64,000 bases of DNA from Arthrobacter sp. B1805. GTDB taxonomy: Bacteria > Actinomycetota > Actinomycetes > Actinomycetales > Micrococcaceae. The position numbers and the translations under genes are program-made. The stretch is from assembly GCF_002929745.1 (NCBI RefSeq), contig NZ_PJIQ01000013.1, positions 1 to 64,000 of the forward strand. The letters are read 5' to 3'. Each line of letters begins with the position of its first letter. Positions within the stretch are counted from its first letter, which is position 1. Shown here piece after piece: positions 9,238 through 17,509 of the stretch. Under the pieces are notes generated by a model. The model was not told where the DNA came from, ran no database searches, and saw nothing but the letters and a program-made list of their open reading frames with translations.

Positions 9238-9267
9238 CGGCGGGGAGGGGTAAGCACCTCCCCGCCG
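9238..9267. terminator. Hairpin terminator between convergent genes
   Basis: Perfect 11-bp stem CGGCGGGGAGG (9238-9248) with CCTCCCCGCCG (9257-9267), 8-base loop. It sits 25 bases after the FAD oxidoreductase stop and before the convergent SDR gene. There is no U-tract, common for actinobacterial terminators. Confidence 0.65.
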
Positions 9268-9374
9268 GCGCCGCCCGCGCGTGCTGCGAGGGAAACGTCC
9301 GCGGGTAGGAGACCGGGGCGGCAAGTAGGCATCCGGGAACGCATCCTGATAGCGCATTGCCGGGACGGCGCCGG

Positions 9375-10202
9375 TCAGCCCTTGCCGCCGTGGGCCTCGA
9401 GGGCGACCGGCTGCCACTCGTTCCAGGACGCCAGGCGGGACTCGTAATCCGCCGTCGCGATGGCGAGCGGTGCTTCCCCGAAGAAAGCACGCAGCGGGGG
9501 ATTCTCGGAGTCCACGATGGTGAGGATCGGCCTGCGGGTCGCCCGCGGGTCGCCGGCGGTACCCGTGCGGGTCGGTCGATTCGCTGCCTGCCTCCTGACG
9601 CCGTCGTACGCAGGGATGGCGGTGGCGTGCTTCGCGGAGCTGCCGCCCCAATCGGTCGAGAAACCCCCCGGCTCGATCAGCGTGACCTTGATACCGAACC
9701 CTGCGACCTCCTGCGAGAGCGACTGGGTGAGTCCTTCAAGCGCCCACTTCGACGCGTGATAGGCGCCGACGGACGGAAAGGCCGAGATGCCGCCGATGGA
9801 GGACACCTGGATGATATGGCCGCTACCCCGCTCGCGGAGGTACGGCAGCGCTGCCTGTGTGACCCAGACTGCGCCGAACAGGTTCGTCTCGAGCTGGTCG
9901 CGCAGTTCGGCCTCCGTCAGCTCCTCGACCATGCCGAACTGGCCGTAACCGGCGTTGTTGATCACGACGTCGAGCCTGCCGAAGCGCTCCTGCGCCTGCC
10001 GCACGGCGGCGAAGACGGCCCCGCGGTCGGTCACATCGAGCGCCAGGGGCAGCACCCTGTCGCCGTATGCCTCGACGAGCGGCGTCAGGCTGTCGGTGTT
10101 GCGTGCCGTGGCAGCGACGGCATCTCCCCGCTCGAGTGCAGCTTCCGCCCACTCGCGGCCGAACCCCCGCGATGTCCCGGTGATGAACCAGACCTTGCCC
10201 AT
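9375..10202 (-). CDS. Short-chain dehydrogenase/reductase (SDR)
   Basis: Protein of 275 residues, classical SDR. Cofactor motif TGTSRGFG at 8-15, NNAG at 82-85, catalytic S134 or S135, Y148 and K152 in YHASK. It should reduce a carbonyl or oxidise an alcohol with NAD(P)H; substrate unknown. It lies 49 bases downstream of a second SDR gene on the same strand, so the two are probably an operon. Confidence 0.88.
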   Translation of the reverse strand: MGKVWFITGTSRGFGREWAEAALERGDAVAATARNTDSLTPLVEAYGDRVLPLALDVTDRGAVFAAVRQAQERFGRLDVVINNAGYGQFGMVEELTEAELRDQLETNLFGAVWVTQAALPYLRERGSGHIIQVSSIGGISAFPSVGAYHASKWALEGLTQSLSQEVAGFGIKVTLIEPGGFSTDWGGSSAKHATAIPAYDGVRRQAANRPTRTGTAGDPRATRRPILTIVDSENPPLRAFFGEAPLAIATADYESRLASWNEWQPVALEAHGGKG

Positions 10203-10251
10203 ACTGTGCTCCTTGCTTCGGGTTGTGCCGGTGCGGCCTCAGGCGGCAGAA

Positions 10252-10917
10252 CTAGTCCGAGCTGACCTGGTGGCGGAAGGTGTCGCGCTGAACGTGGAGG
10301 TTCCACAGGATGCCGGCGAGGACATCGGGATCCTTCTCCGGGTCGCCCTCGACGATGCGACCGCCGATGATCAGCTGCGACACGTGGATGCCTTCCTCGC
10401 CGAGCACCTCGTGCAGCAACTGCGCGTAGGCGGCCTGTCCGGCGAACGCCACCGAGGTCCCCGTGACGCCCCGTCCGGGCTTGACGGCGGATCCGCCGTT
10501 GACGAAGAGGATGGTGCCGCGGTTCTCGCCGAGGAACCGCATGCCGGGTAGGACTTGATGGACGGCGGCGACAGGTCCGTAGATGGAGAACTCGACCGGC
10601 CCCCTGAGATCCGCCGGCGTCGTCTCGAGGACGGGCCGCATGAAGTCCTTCTGGGGGAGGGGGCTGTACTGCAGCACCTCGATGGGTCCGAGCGTCTCGG
10701 TGGCCGCTTCGAGGGCGGCGGCGATGGACTCCGGATCGCGGACGTCCGCAGCGAAGCCCCGCGCGTGGATGCCCGTCCTGCCGAGATCCTCCGCGAGGGC
10801 GTCGACCTTGCCCTGGCTTCGGGAGATGAGGGCGACGGAGAACCCCTCGGCTCCGAAACGCCGTGCTACAGCGGCTCCGAGGCCGCGTCCTGCTCCGATG
10901 ATTGCGAGAGTAGTCAT
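10252..10917 (-). CDS. Atypical SDR-fold protein lacking the YxxxK pair
   Basis: Protein of 221 residues from ATG 10917. The Rossmann motif is intact (GAGRGLG near residue 8), but the usual catalytic Tyr-xxx-Lys is missing: the equivalent stretch reads SVAFAGQAAYAQLLHE. It may bind NAD(P) without classical SDR catalysis, or use other residues. A longer frame to 11025 would overlap the ROK gene and adds residues unlike the family. It is encoded just upstream of the SDR at 9375-10202. Confidence 0.8.
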   Translation of the reverse strand: MTTLAIIGAGRGLGAAVARRFGAEGFSVALISRSQGKVDALAEDLGRTGIHARGFAADVRDPESIAAALEAATETLGPIEVLQYSPLPQKDFMRPVLETTPADLRGPVEFSIYGPVAAVHQVLPGMRFLGENRGTILFVNGGSAVKPGRGVTGTSVAFAGQAAYAQLLHEVLGEEGIHVSQLIIGGRIVEGDPEKDPDVLAGILWNLHVQRDTFRHQVSSD

Positions 10918-10972
10918 ATACGGTGCAATCCGCTGCGGGCCCTGATAATTCCGTGGCCCGAGGATCCTGCTC

Positions 10973-12112
10973 CTAGTGCAGTGTCCCGAGGATGGTGCGC
11001 TGGATCGCGACCGCGGCAGCACCACGGGCCCACTGGGCGAAGTCGGACGGCTGGCGGCTCAACCTGACGGGGGCTGCCTCCGGATCCCGGTGATAGTCGA
11101 GGGACTCCTGCAGGGACGTGGCGGCGACGTCCGCCAGATCCATGCCCTCGCCGGACAGCACGACGAGCTCCACCATCGTGAGGTTGGCAATCGCCGCCAC
11201 GAGCACGCCGAGAGCCGTGCCTGCGGCCTGCACGACGGCGCCGGCGGCGGGGTGGCCGTCGGTCGCCAGCCCGAGGATCTCGGGGTAGGAGCGCTGCTCG
11301 CCGGTTGTGGCCGCGAACTGCGAGCAGATGGACGTGATGGTCAGGACGCCCGACGAGCAGCCGCGGTGCCCCTCGACGCACCGCGGTCCGGAGGGGTCGA
11401 GGGGGTAGTGACCCACGAGTCCGAGCCCGGCATCGGGTGGTGCGATGACGACGTCGTTGATCACGAGACCGTAGCCCACGCCGGCACCGATGGTCAGGAC
11501 GGCGAAGTCCTTCTCCCCACGCCCGGCACCGAACCACTGCTCGGCGATGGTGAGCGCGACGACGTCGTTCTCGACGACGACGGGCAGGCCCGTCCGCTCG
11601 TGCAGGAGGGCCGCGAGCGGAACGTCCCGCCATCCGAGGAACGGGGCCCGCAGCACGGTGGCGTCGGTTCCGACCTTGCCGCCGACGCTGACACCCATTC
11701 CGCTGAATCGGTGCATCGGGCCGAGGTCGGTCACGGCGAGCACGATGGCGTCGACGACGTCCTCCACGTCGTGGCTCGGCAGCGAGCGCTCGCTGGAGTC
11801 GACGACGTCGGCCTTCAGGTTCGTGGCGACCGCCGCGGCGGAGTCTCCGGTGAGCTTGATGCCGACGAACCTGTGTGCGTCCGGGCTGATTTCGAGCGGG
11901 CGGACGGGCCGGCCGATCGCGGTGGCCGTTGCTGCGTCCGATTCTCGGAGCACGCCCGCATCGAGGAGCGGCTTGCTCAAGCGGGTAAGGCTGGCGACGG
12001 ACAGGTTGAGGCGGGAGGCAAGGTCGGCGCGCGAGATGGGCCCCCGGATCAGCACTTCGCGCGCAAGCGCACGGGCTGGACTGGAGGGCGCTAGCGAACT
12101 GACGGCATCCAT
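10973..12112 (-). CDS. ROK-family transcriptional regulator
   Basis: Protein of 379 residues from ATG 12112. An N-terminal winged helix (residues 10-65, with SRADLASRLNLSVASLTRLS) is followed by a ROK sugar-binding domain containing GVSVGGKV and IGAGVGYG. The zinc-type cysteine motif is partial (RCVEGHRGCSSG). ATG 12112 has GAGGAGG eight bases upstream; an in-frame ATG at 12142 also has a weaker site, but it coincides with the TTGACA of the divergent promoter, so 12112 is preferred. It is divergent from the GH13 alpha-glucosidase and probably represses it until a sugar binds. Confidence 0.88.
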   Translation of the reverse strand: MDAVSSLAPSSPARALAREVLIRGPISRADLASRLNLSVASLTRLSKPLLDAGVLRESDAATATAIGRPVRPLEISPDAHRFVGIKLTGDSAAAVATNLKADVVDSSERSLPSHDVEDVVDAIVLAVTDLGPMHRFSGMGVSVGGKVGTDATVLRAPFLGWRDVPLAALLHERTGLPVVVENDVVALTIAEQWFGAGRGEKDFAVLTIGAGVGYGLVINDVVIAPPDAGLGLVGHYPLDPSGPRCVEGHRGCSSGVLTITSICSQFAATTGEQRSYPEILGLATDGHPAAGAVVQAAGTALGVLVAAIANLTMVELVVLSGEGMDLADVAATSLQESLDYHRDPEAAPVRLSRQPSDFAQWARGAAAVAIQRTILGTLH

Positions 12113-12141
12113 CGCAAGTTCCTCCTCGGTTGGTCCGCGCA

Positions 12142-12174
12142 TTGACACGCCTCTTATTTCTATCGTAAAAATAA
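12142..12174 (+). promoter_or_regulatory. GH13 gene promoter with overlapping ROK-type operator
   Basis: A consensus -35 TTGACA (12142-12147) and a -10-like TAAAAA (12166-12171) 18 bp apart drive the alpha-glucosidase. A 21-bp AT-rich palindrome at 12154-12174 (arms TTATTT and AAATAA, 8 of 10 pairs matching) overlaps the -10. TTATTT...AAATAA is the pattern of NagC/Mlc-type ROK operators, so the divergent ROK protein is the likely ligand. Confidence 0.7.
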
Positions 12175-12245
12175 TCGCGGTTGCCAGTATTCCGCGGTGC
12201 TGCTGCCGCCCTGCACGTGCCCACACTTCCACAGGAGAAGGGACC

Positions 12246-13991
12246 ATGTCCGTGACTTCCACCGTCAACCCCGAGGTTGAGTCTGCCGTCGACGCCACAC
12301 CGGAATTTTCCGCCGAGGCGCTCGCGGCTCGCATGCAGGACCCCAACTGGTGGCGCCAGGCCGCCGTCTACCAGATCTACCCGCGGAGCTTCGCCGATTC
12401 CAACGGTGACGGGATCGGGGACCTGAAGGGCATCACGTCCAGGATCCCGTACCTGAAGTCCCTCGGCGTGGATGCCGTCTGGCTGAGCCCCTTCTACCCG
12501 TCCGCGCTCGCCGACGGGGGGTACGACGTCGACGACTACCGTGACGTCGATCCGAAACTCGGCACGCTCGAGGACTTCGACGAGATGGTCGCCGCGCTGC
12601 ACACGGCAGGCATCAAGCTCATCGCCGACATCGTGCCCAACCACACCTCGAACCGGCACGTCTGGTTCCAGGAGGCCCTGGCCTCACCGAAGGGTTCGGC
12701 CGCCCGGGACCGCTACATCTTCCGCGACGGCAAGGGCCCCGAGGGGAACGAGCCGCCGTCGGACTGGGACTCCGTCTTCGGCGGGCCGGCCTGGGAGCGG
12801 ACCGAGGACGGTCAGTGGTACATGCACATCTTCGCGAAGGAACAGCCCGACCTGAACTGGGACAACCGCGAAGTCCGGGACGACTTCCTGACGACCCTGC
12901 GCTTCTGGTCCGATCGCGGCGTCGACGGTTTCCGGGTCGACGTCGCGCACGCCCTGACCAAGGATATGAGCGAGCCCCTGCCGTCCAAGGCGGAACTCGG
13001 GCCGGAGGGCGAGAACCACAACGGCAGGCACCCGTTCTGGGACCGGGACGAGGTCCACGAGGTCTTCGCCGAATGGCGCAAGGTCTTCGACGAATACACC
13101 CCGCCGCGTACCGCCGTCGCCGAAGCCTGGGTGCACGCCGACCGGCGTGCACGGTATGCGAGCCCCGAAGGGCTCGGCCAGGCGTTCAACTTCGACCTCC
13201 TCAAGGCCGACTGGAACGCCGACCAGTTCCGGAACATCATCACCACGAACCTCGTCCAGGCGAAGAACTCCGGTGCGTCGTCGACCTGGGTCTTCTCCAA
13301 CCACGACGTCGTCCGCCACGCCACGCGCTACGGACTTCCGCCGGCCGGCCCCGACAGCACGAGCAAGCCGGGGCAGGGCGGGCAGGGCGGCCAGGACGGA
13401 TCGGCCTGGCTCCTGAGCGGGGGCACGGAGCCGGTGCTGGATCGCGCACTCGGTGAGCGCCGCGCCCGGGCCGTCACGCAGCTCATGCTGGCCCTCCCGG
13501 GCTCCGCGTACGTGTACCAGGGCGAGGAGCTCGGGCTGCACGAGGTCGCGGACATTCCCGACGAGGACCGCCAGGACCCCACGTTCTTCCGTAACAGGGG
13601 CGTGGACGTGGGCCGCGACGGCTGCCGCGTCCCGTTGCCCTGGACGAAGGACGGCGCGTCCTTCGGGTTCGGCTTCGGGGGTGCGCACCTGCCGCAGCCG
13701 GCGTGGTTCGGGGAGTACGCGGTCGAGGTGCAGGAAAGCGACCCGGGCTCCCACCTCAGCTTCTACCGCCGCGCGCTGGCACTGCGCCGCGAGCTGCAGG
13801 GCGAGGAGGACTTCGAGTGGGTCGAGGAGCCCTCCGCCGACGTCCTTCGCTTCACGCGCCCGGGCGGGTGGCACTGCGTCACCAACTTCGGGTCGTTGCC
13901 GGTCGACCTGCCCGAGGGAACCGTGCTGCTGAGCAGCTCGCCGCTCGAGGGCGGCAAGCTGCCGGGCGACACGACGGTCTGGCTCGTCTAG
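12246..13991 (+). CDS. Glycoside hydrolase family 13 alpha-glucosidase
   Basis: Protein of 581 residues. GH13 regions are clear: DIVPNH (128-133), GFRVDVAH (228-235, nucleophile D232), EAW with acid/base E293, and SNHD (351-354). The N-terminal QIYPRSFADSNGDGIGDL is typical of oligo-1,6-glucosidase and alpha-glucosidase types. It would release glucose from short alpha-glucosides; no signal peptide, so it acts in the cytoplasm. ATG 12246 has AGGAG eight bases upstream; the longer frame back to 11490 is antisense to the ROK gene. It is divergent from and probably controlled by that ROK regulator. Confidence 0.92.
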   Translation: MSVTSTVNPEVESAVDATPEFSAEALAARMQDPNWWRQAAVYQIYPRSFADSNGDGIGDLKGITSRIPYLKSLGVDAVWLSPFYPSALADGGYDVDDYRDVDPKLGTLEDFDEMVAALHTAGIKLIADIVPNHTSNRHVWFQEALASPKGSAARDRYIFRDGKGPEGNEPPSDWDSVFGGPAWERTEDGQWYMHIFAKEQPDLNWDNREVRDDFLTTLRFWSDRGVDGFRVDVAHALTKDMSEPLPSKAELGPEGENHNGRHPFWDRDEVHEVFAEWRKVFDEYTPPRTAVAEAWVHADRRARYASPEGLGQAFNFDLLKADWNADQFRNIITTNLVQAKNSGASSTWVFSNHDVVRHATRYGLPPAGPDSTSKPGQGGQGGQDGSAWLLSGGTEPVLDRALGERRARAVTQLMLALPGSAYVYQGEELGLHEVADIPDEDRQDPTFFRNRGVDVGRDGCRVPLPWTKDGASFGFGFGGAHLPQPAWFGEYAVEVQESDPGSHLSFYRRALALRRELQGEEDFEWVEEPSADVLRFTRPGGWHCVTNFGSLPVDLPEGTVLLSSSPLEGGKLPGDTTVWLV

Positions 13992-13993
13992 CC

Positions 13994-14030
13994 CGGAATC
14001 AGCGACGATCTCAAGCGGAATCAGCGACGA
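13994..14030. repeat. 15-bp direct repeat
   Basis: CGGAATCAGCGACGA occurs at 13994-14008 and again, exactly, at 14016-14030, right after the alpha-glucosidase stop. The second copy runs into the terminator stem. Role unknown. Confidence 0.7.
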
Positions 14031-14065
14031 CGGCGGGTCACCTTTGAAGAGGGCCCGCCGTCGTC
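14026..14065. terminator. Hairpin terminator after the GH13 gene
   Basis: Perfect 12-bp stem GACGACGGCGGG (14026-14037) with CCCGCCGTCGTC (14054-14065), 16-base loop, followed by AACC. Likely terminator for the alpha-glucosidase. Confidence 0.7.
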
Positions 14066-14117
14066 GTCAACCGTCATTCGACCACTGGTTGCCGCGACGC
14101 CGCGTCCTGCAGCTGGT

Positions 14118-14202
14118 TCGTGCACGCGCTTGCGACGGAAAGCGCGTGTCATGACAGGACACGCCGACGAAACCAGCCGTGGCCCTCGAAGCGCGTGCAC
14201 GA
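14118..14202. repeat. 14-bp inverted repeat upstream of the DUF1992 gene
   Basis: TCGTGCACGCGCTT (14118-14131) and its exact complement AAGCGCGTGCACGA (14189-14202), separated by 57 bases. It lies about 50 bases before the most likely start of the DUF1992 gene and could form a long-range stem in its leader. Confidence 0.6.
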
Positions 14203-14249
14203 GCCCGCAGTCCTCGGGCCGCCAGCAAGTTCGTCGGCAGGAGAATCGG

Positions 14250-14930
14250 TTGCACGCCCCTCGGCGGCATCGGAATACTGGTGGAACGGGCACGAGGAAG
14301 GCGGAGGGCGGCGGCATCAGCGGATCCCAGGAGCATGAGGAGAGGCTGCGTAAGGCGGCCCAGTACCGCGCGGCCAGGGGCGGCGCAGGTGACGCCATGG
14401 CGGAGCTGGAACGCCAGAACGACGACGGAGACGCCGCGCCCGGCGAGATGGCGCCCCTTCGCGAGGGTGAGGACGAGACGAAGCGGGCCCGCCTCATCGT
14501 GGACCGGGCGATAGCCCGCGGGGACTTCGATAACCTGGCCCTCGCGGGCAAGCCCATCCCTGGGCTGGGGGAGAGCCACGACCCGGACTGGTGGGTCAAG
14601 GGACTGATCCAGCGCGAGAACATCACCGGACTCGGTCCGCGCGCCATCCTCCTGCGTAGGGAGGACGCCGAACTCGATGAACGGCTCGACCGCCAGTACA
14701 CCGAGCAGCAGGTCCGGGAGGTCCTCGAGGACTTCAACTACCAGGTCATCGACGCACGGCGGCAGCTTCTCGGCGGACCGCCCGTCATCACGAAACTGCG
14801 CGACGTGGACGCCGAGGTGAAGCGCTGGCACGAGCGCCGGGATGCCGCACGTCGGGCCGCCGAGGCTGCTGAGCCGCCCCCGCCCGAACGGGTGTCCTTC
14901 TGGCGGCGAATCTGGCGGGGCACCAGTTAG
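14250..14930 (+). CDS. DUF1992 (DnaJ-homologue subfamily C member 28-like) protein
   Basis: Protein of about 226 residues with a DUF1992 domain near residues 78-150: DRAIARGDFDNLALAGKPIPG followed by the DPDWW element. The function of this family is not established. A charged helical C-terminus ends in a Trp/Arg-rich tail. The start is uncertain. TTG 14250 is preferred because AGGAG lies six bases upstream; ATG 14397 would give a shorter protein, and the frame is open back to 14130. The N-terminal 40 residues are basic and of low complexity. It converges on the polysaccharide operon, overlapping its last gene by four bases. Confidence 0.7.
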   Translation: MHAPRRHRNTGGTGTRKAEGGGISGSQEHEERLRKAAQYRAARGGAGDAMAELERQNDDGDAAPGEMAPLREGEDETKRARLIVDRAIARGDFDNLALAGKPIPGLGESHDPDWWVKGLIQRENITGLGPRAILLRREDAELDERLDRQYTEQQVREVLEDFNYQVIDARRQLLGGPPVITKLRDVDAEVKRWHERRDAARRAAEAAEPPPPERVSFWRRIWRGTS

Positions 14931-17509
14931 TTCGGTAACACCTTGAAGAGGAATTTCTTCTTCACCATGACCCAGATGATCAGGGTCACGGCAGCATGGA
15001 TCACGAGTCCCTGCATCGCGCTCGTGCGGTCGAGGCCCGGTAGGTTTCCCACCGCGAGCACGAAGAACACATGGACGATGAAGACATACAGGCTCGCGCG
15101 CCCCAGCGGAATGTACAGCCACCCCGTCAGCTTGTAGATGGGCCGCCAGAACGACGTCAGGATCACGTGTGCGGCGAGGATGAAGAACGCCAGGTTGAGG
15201 AGACGGCCCGGCTGCAGGAACACCCGCACGTACGAGGACTCGTACAGGGTCTCGTAGAAGCCGGCCGGAACGAACGGGAGCCCCAGACCCGCCGTGTAGT
15301 TCAGCCAGAGCGCGCCCAGCACGAGCGCGTAGGAGCCCGTGAGGACCCCGACCAGGATCTTCCCGCGGCTCGTACTGAGCGCATCGATGATGGCGCGGCG
15401 GTGGAAGCCGAGGACGACCCCGTGGACGAAGATCACCTGCCAGGTCAACAGGGGGAAGACGTCCTGGAACTGGGAGTTCAGCACCCGCAGGGAGAACAGC
15501 GCGTCGATCAGGTAGAGCGCCCAGCTGATGAGCAGGAGCAGCCACCACAGCTTCTTCCTGAGCATCAGCACGAGCAACGGCACCGTGAGAGTCAGCACCA
15601 CGTAGAGGCCCATGATGTTGAACGCCCACGGCCCCATGTTCAGGAGCAGCAGATCCCGGACCGCGTAGGCGGGCGGTGGGTAGTCCAACAGCCGCTGGAC
15701 ATTCGGGTACAGGTCATACACCCGCCCCGCTGCCTCATTCCCGGCCGCACCGATCCCGCGATCGGTGAACGTGGTCAACACAGTGCCGTCGATGAACGGC
15801 ACCAGGGACAGCAGGTAGACGATGATCACCACGGCAAGGGCTGTCAGGTAGAGCTTCACGGCCCTGCGCGTGGTGGCCTTCGCTGCCTCCACCGCACCCC
15901 GGCGCTGCACCGCGATGGGGTGCACCATGCCAAGCACCACCCCGGACAGCAGGACGAACAGCTCTGCGCCCGTGATGGTTCCGATGAGGCTCCGGGAGAT
16001 GAAGGACCACGGTCCGGCCACCTCGATATGGGTCACCACGACGGAGGTGATGATCCAACCCCGCAGCAGGTCTATCCGCGCGTCACGTGATGCGTGCTCG
16101 TCGGGGTAGCGCCACCGGGGAACGAGACGCTTCGCTGCTCCCGCCAGCAGGACGAGGGCGAAGAGGCCGACCACACACGCGACGAGCCAGCCCATGACCG
16201 CGCTGACCGGTGTCCCGGGCTGCCAGACCTGGTTCGTCGATTCGTTGGCATCCTCCTGCGCGACGACCGAGGTGACGGGTCCGAGGATGACGCCCGGGGC
16301 ATTGTCGAGGACCTCCTGCAGGGCGGCCCTGGTGGCATCGTCCGCGCTCAGGCCCCAGTCCACGACGTGTCCGTCCGCCTCGGGCTCCTGCCGGGAGAGC
16401 TCGAGCCAGGACACCATGCCGATCTCCGGGTATTTCTCGGCGATCGCGGGATCGAACACCTGGTCCAGCCAGGCACGCTTGATGTCCGCCTCGGGCGCGG
16501 TGTCGGGGTCCTCAGGATCGAACAATGCCGCGGTCTGCACGAGGAGCCGCTTGTTCTTGCCCGCGGCGTACTCCTTCGCGAAATCGATGCGCGGAGCCTC
16601 CTCTGCAACTCCGTACGTGCCGGCCAGCTGGTCCGTGAATTTGTCCGGCTCGGGAAGGACCGAGGTGGCGATGTCTCCCGAGTACTGCCTGGCACCGTCC
16701 GGGGTCGCGGTGGGCCCCTGGGTGTAGCTGCCGAAGTGATAGAGCGACAGGCCCACCCAGTCGACGGCGTCGTCCCCCGGGTAGTAGGGGCTGTATGGAT
16801 CGTCTCCGGCGTCGATCAGGCCGTTCCCATTGGTGTCGAGCGAGGGGACCGCTCCGGCCTCGTGCCCCTCCATCGCGCCGTAGGCCTCGGTGAACGGGTA
16901 GCCAGCCGCGTACGACGGCGCCCACACCATGGCTGCCGTCGGGACACTCGAGTGGATGGTGGCGGCGACGGTCCTGAAGGCGGTGACGTAGCGCTCCGGC
17001 TGCTGCCCCCAGCGCAGCCACGTGCCGTTCATCTCCGGGGCGAACCGCACGAAGAAGGCGGTGCGGAACTCGTCGCTGATGCGTCCGAGCGTTTCGGCAA
17101 GGCGCTGGGCGTCGGCGTCGGTGAGTTCCTCGAGCGGTTTCGTCGGCTCGAGGGTCACTGCGGCGAGAGCGCCCAGCGGGGCGCCCTGCCGGGCCAGGTC
17201 GAAGAGGTCGCGCTCGGCCTCCTCTTCGAGGGGATAGGCGACGGGCCTGCTGTAGAACGACGGCGTGATGCCCCCGCGGTCCGCGTAGGCACGCGCGTTG
17301 TCAGCGGACCAGTTGAGCTCCGGTCCGAAGTATCGTCCCTCGGCGAGCGACGTCGGATTCTCGGCGGACGCCTCGCGGCCGTCCGTCGTGGTGGCCGGAA
17401 CCGGGAAGGCATGGGCGGCCACACCTCCGGTCAGGAGCCCGAGAACTGTCACCATCAGGAGCAGGATCGCCGGCCACTGCCGGGCCCTCCTCCGGGTTGA
17501 GGCATTCAC
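14927..17509 (-). CDS. Fusion of a GH26-like domain and an OpgC-type membrane domain
   Basis: Protein of 860 residues. A signal anchor (about 12-35) is followed by an exported GH26-like barrel (about 50-405), a linker, and an OpgC-like integral membrane domain (about 440-860, ten or so helices; it begins RDARIDLLRGW). In the barrel the acid/base motif is kept (FAPEMNGTW, E159), but the expected nucleophile position reads LLVQTAA, with Q325 where Glu is usual, so it may bind rather than cut glycan. Residues 225-237 (DTNGNGLIDAGDD) form a calcium-loop-like insertion. OpgC proteins modify periplasmic glucans with succinyl groups. It overlaps the GT2 synthase by four bases (ATGA), so the pair is co-translated and should act on one polymer. 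Confidence 0.8.
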   Translation of the reverse strand: MNASTRRRARQWPAILLLMVTVLGLLTGGVAAHAFPVPATTTDGREASAENPTSLAEGRYFGPELNWSADNARAYADRGGITPSFYSRPVAYPLEEEAERDLFDLARQGAPLGALAAVTLEPTKPLEELTDADAQRLAETLGRISDEFRTAFFVRFAPEMNGTWLRWGQQPERYVTAFRTVAATIHSSVPTAAMVWAPSYAAGYPFTEAYGAMEGHEAGAVPSLDTNGNGLIDAGDDPYSPYYPGDDAVDWVGLSLYHFGSYTQGPTATPDGARQYSGDIATSVLPEPDKFTDQLAGTYGVAEEAPRIDFAKEYAAGKNKRLLVQTAALFDPEDPDTAPEADIKRAWLDQVFDPAIAEKYPEIGMVSWLELSRQEPEADGHVVDWGLSADDATRAALQEVLDNAPGVILGPVTSVVAQEDANESTNQVWQPGTPVSAVMGWLVACVVGLFALVLLAGAAKRLVPRWRYPDEHASRDARIDLLRGWIITSVVVTHIEVAGPWSFISRSLIGTITGAELFVLLSGVVLGMVHPIAVQRRGAVEAAKATTRRAVKLYLTALAVVIIVYLLSLVPFIDGTVLTTFTDRGIGAAGNEAAGRVYDLYPNVQRLLDYPPPAYAVRDLLLLNMGPWAFNIMGLYVVLTLTVPLLVLMLRKKLWWLLLLISWALYLIDALFSLRVLNSQFQDVFPLLTWQVIFVHGVVLGFHRRAIIDALSTSRGKILVGVLTGSYALVLGALWLNYTAGLGLPFVPAGFYETLYESSYVRVFLQPGRLLNLAFFILAAHVILTSFWRPIYKLTGWLYIPLGRASLYVFIVHVFFVLAVGNLPGLDRTSAMQGLVIHAAVTLIIWVMVKKKFLFKVLPN

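Noticed and set aside
11490-12245. N-terminal extension of the GH13 gene
   Set aside because: It runs antisense to the ROK gene; a good ribosome site and the normal GH13 start are at 12246.
15071-17500. Long plus-strand frames across the OpgC fusion
   Set aside because: Low-complexity, Arg/Gln/Asp-rich frames opposite a clear membrane protein; typical of high-GC antisense.
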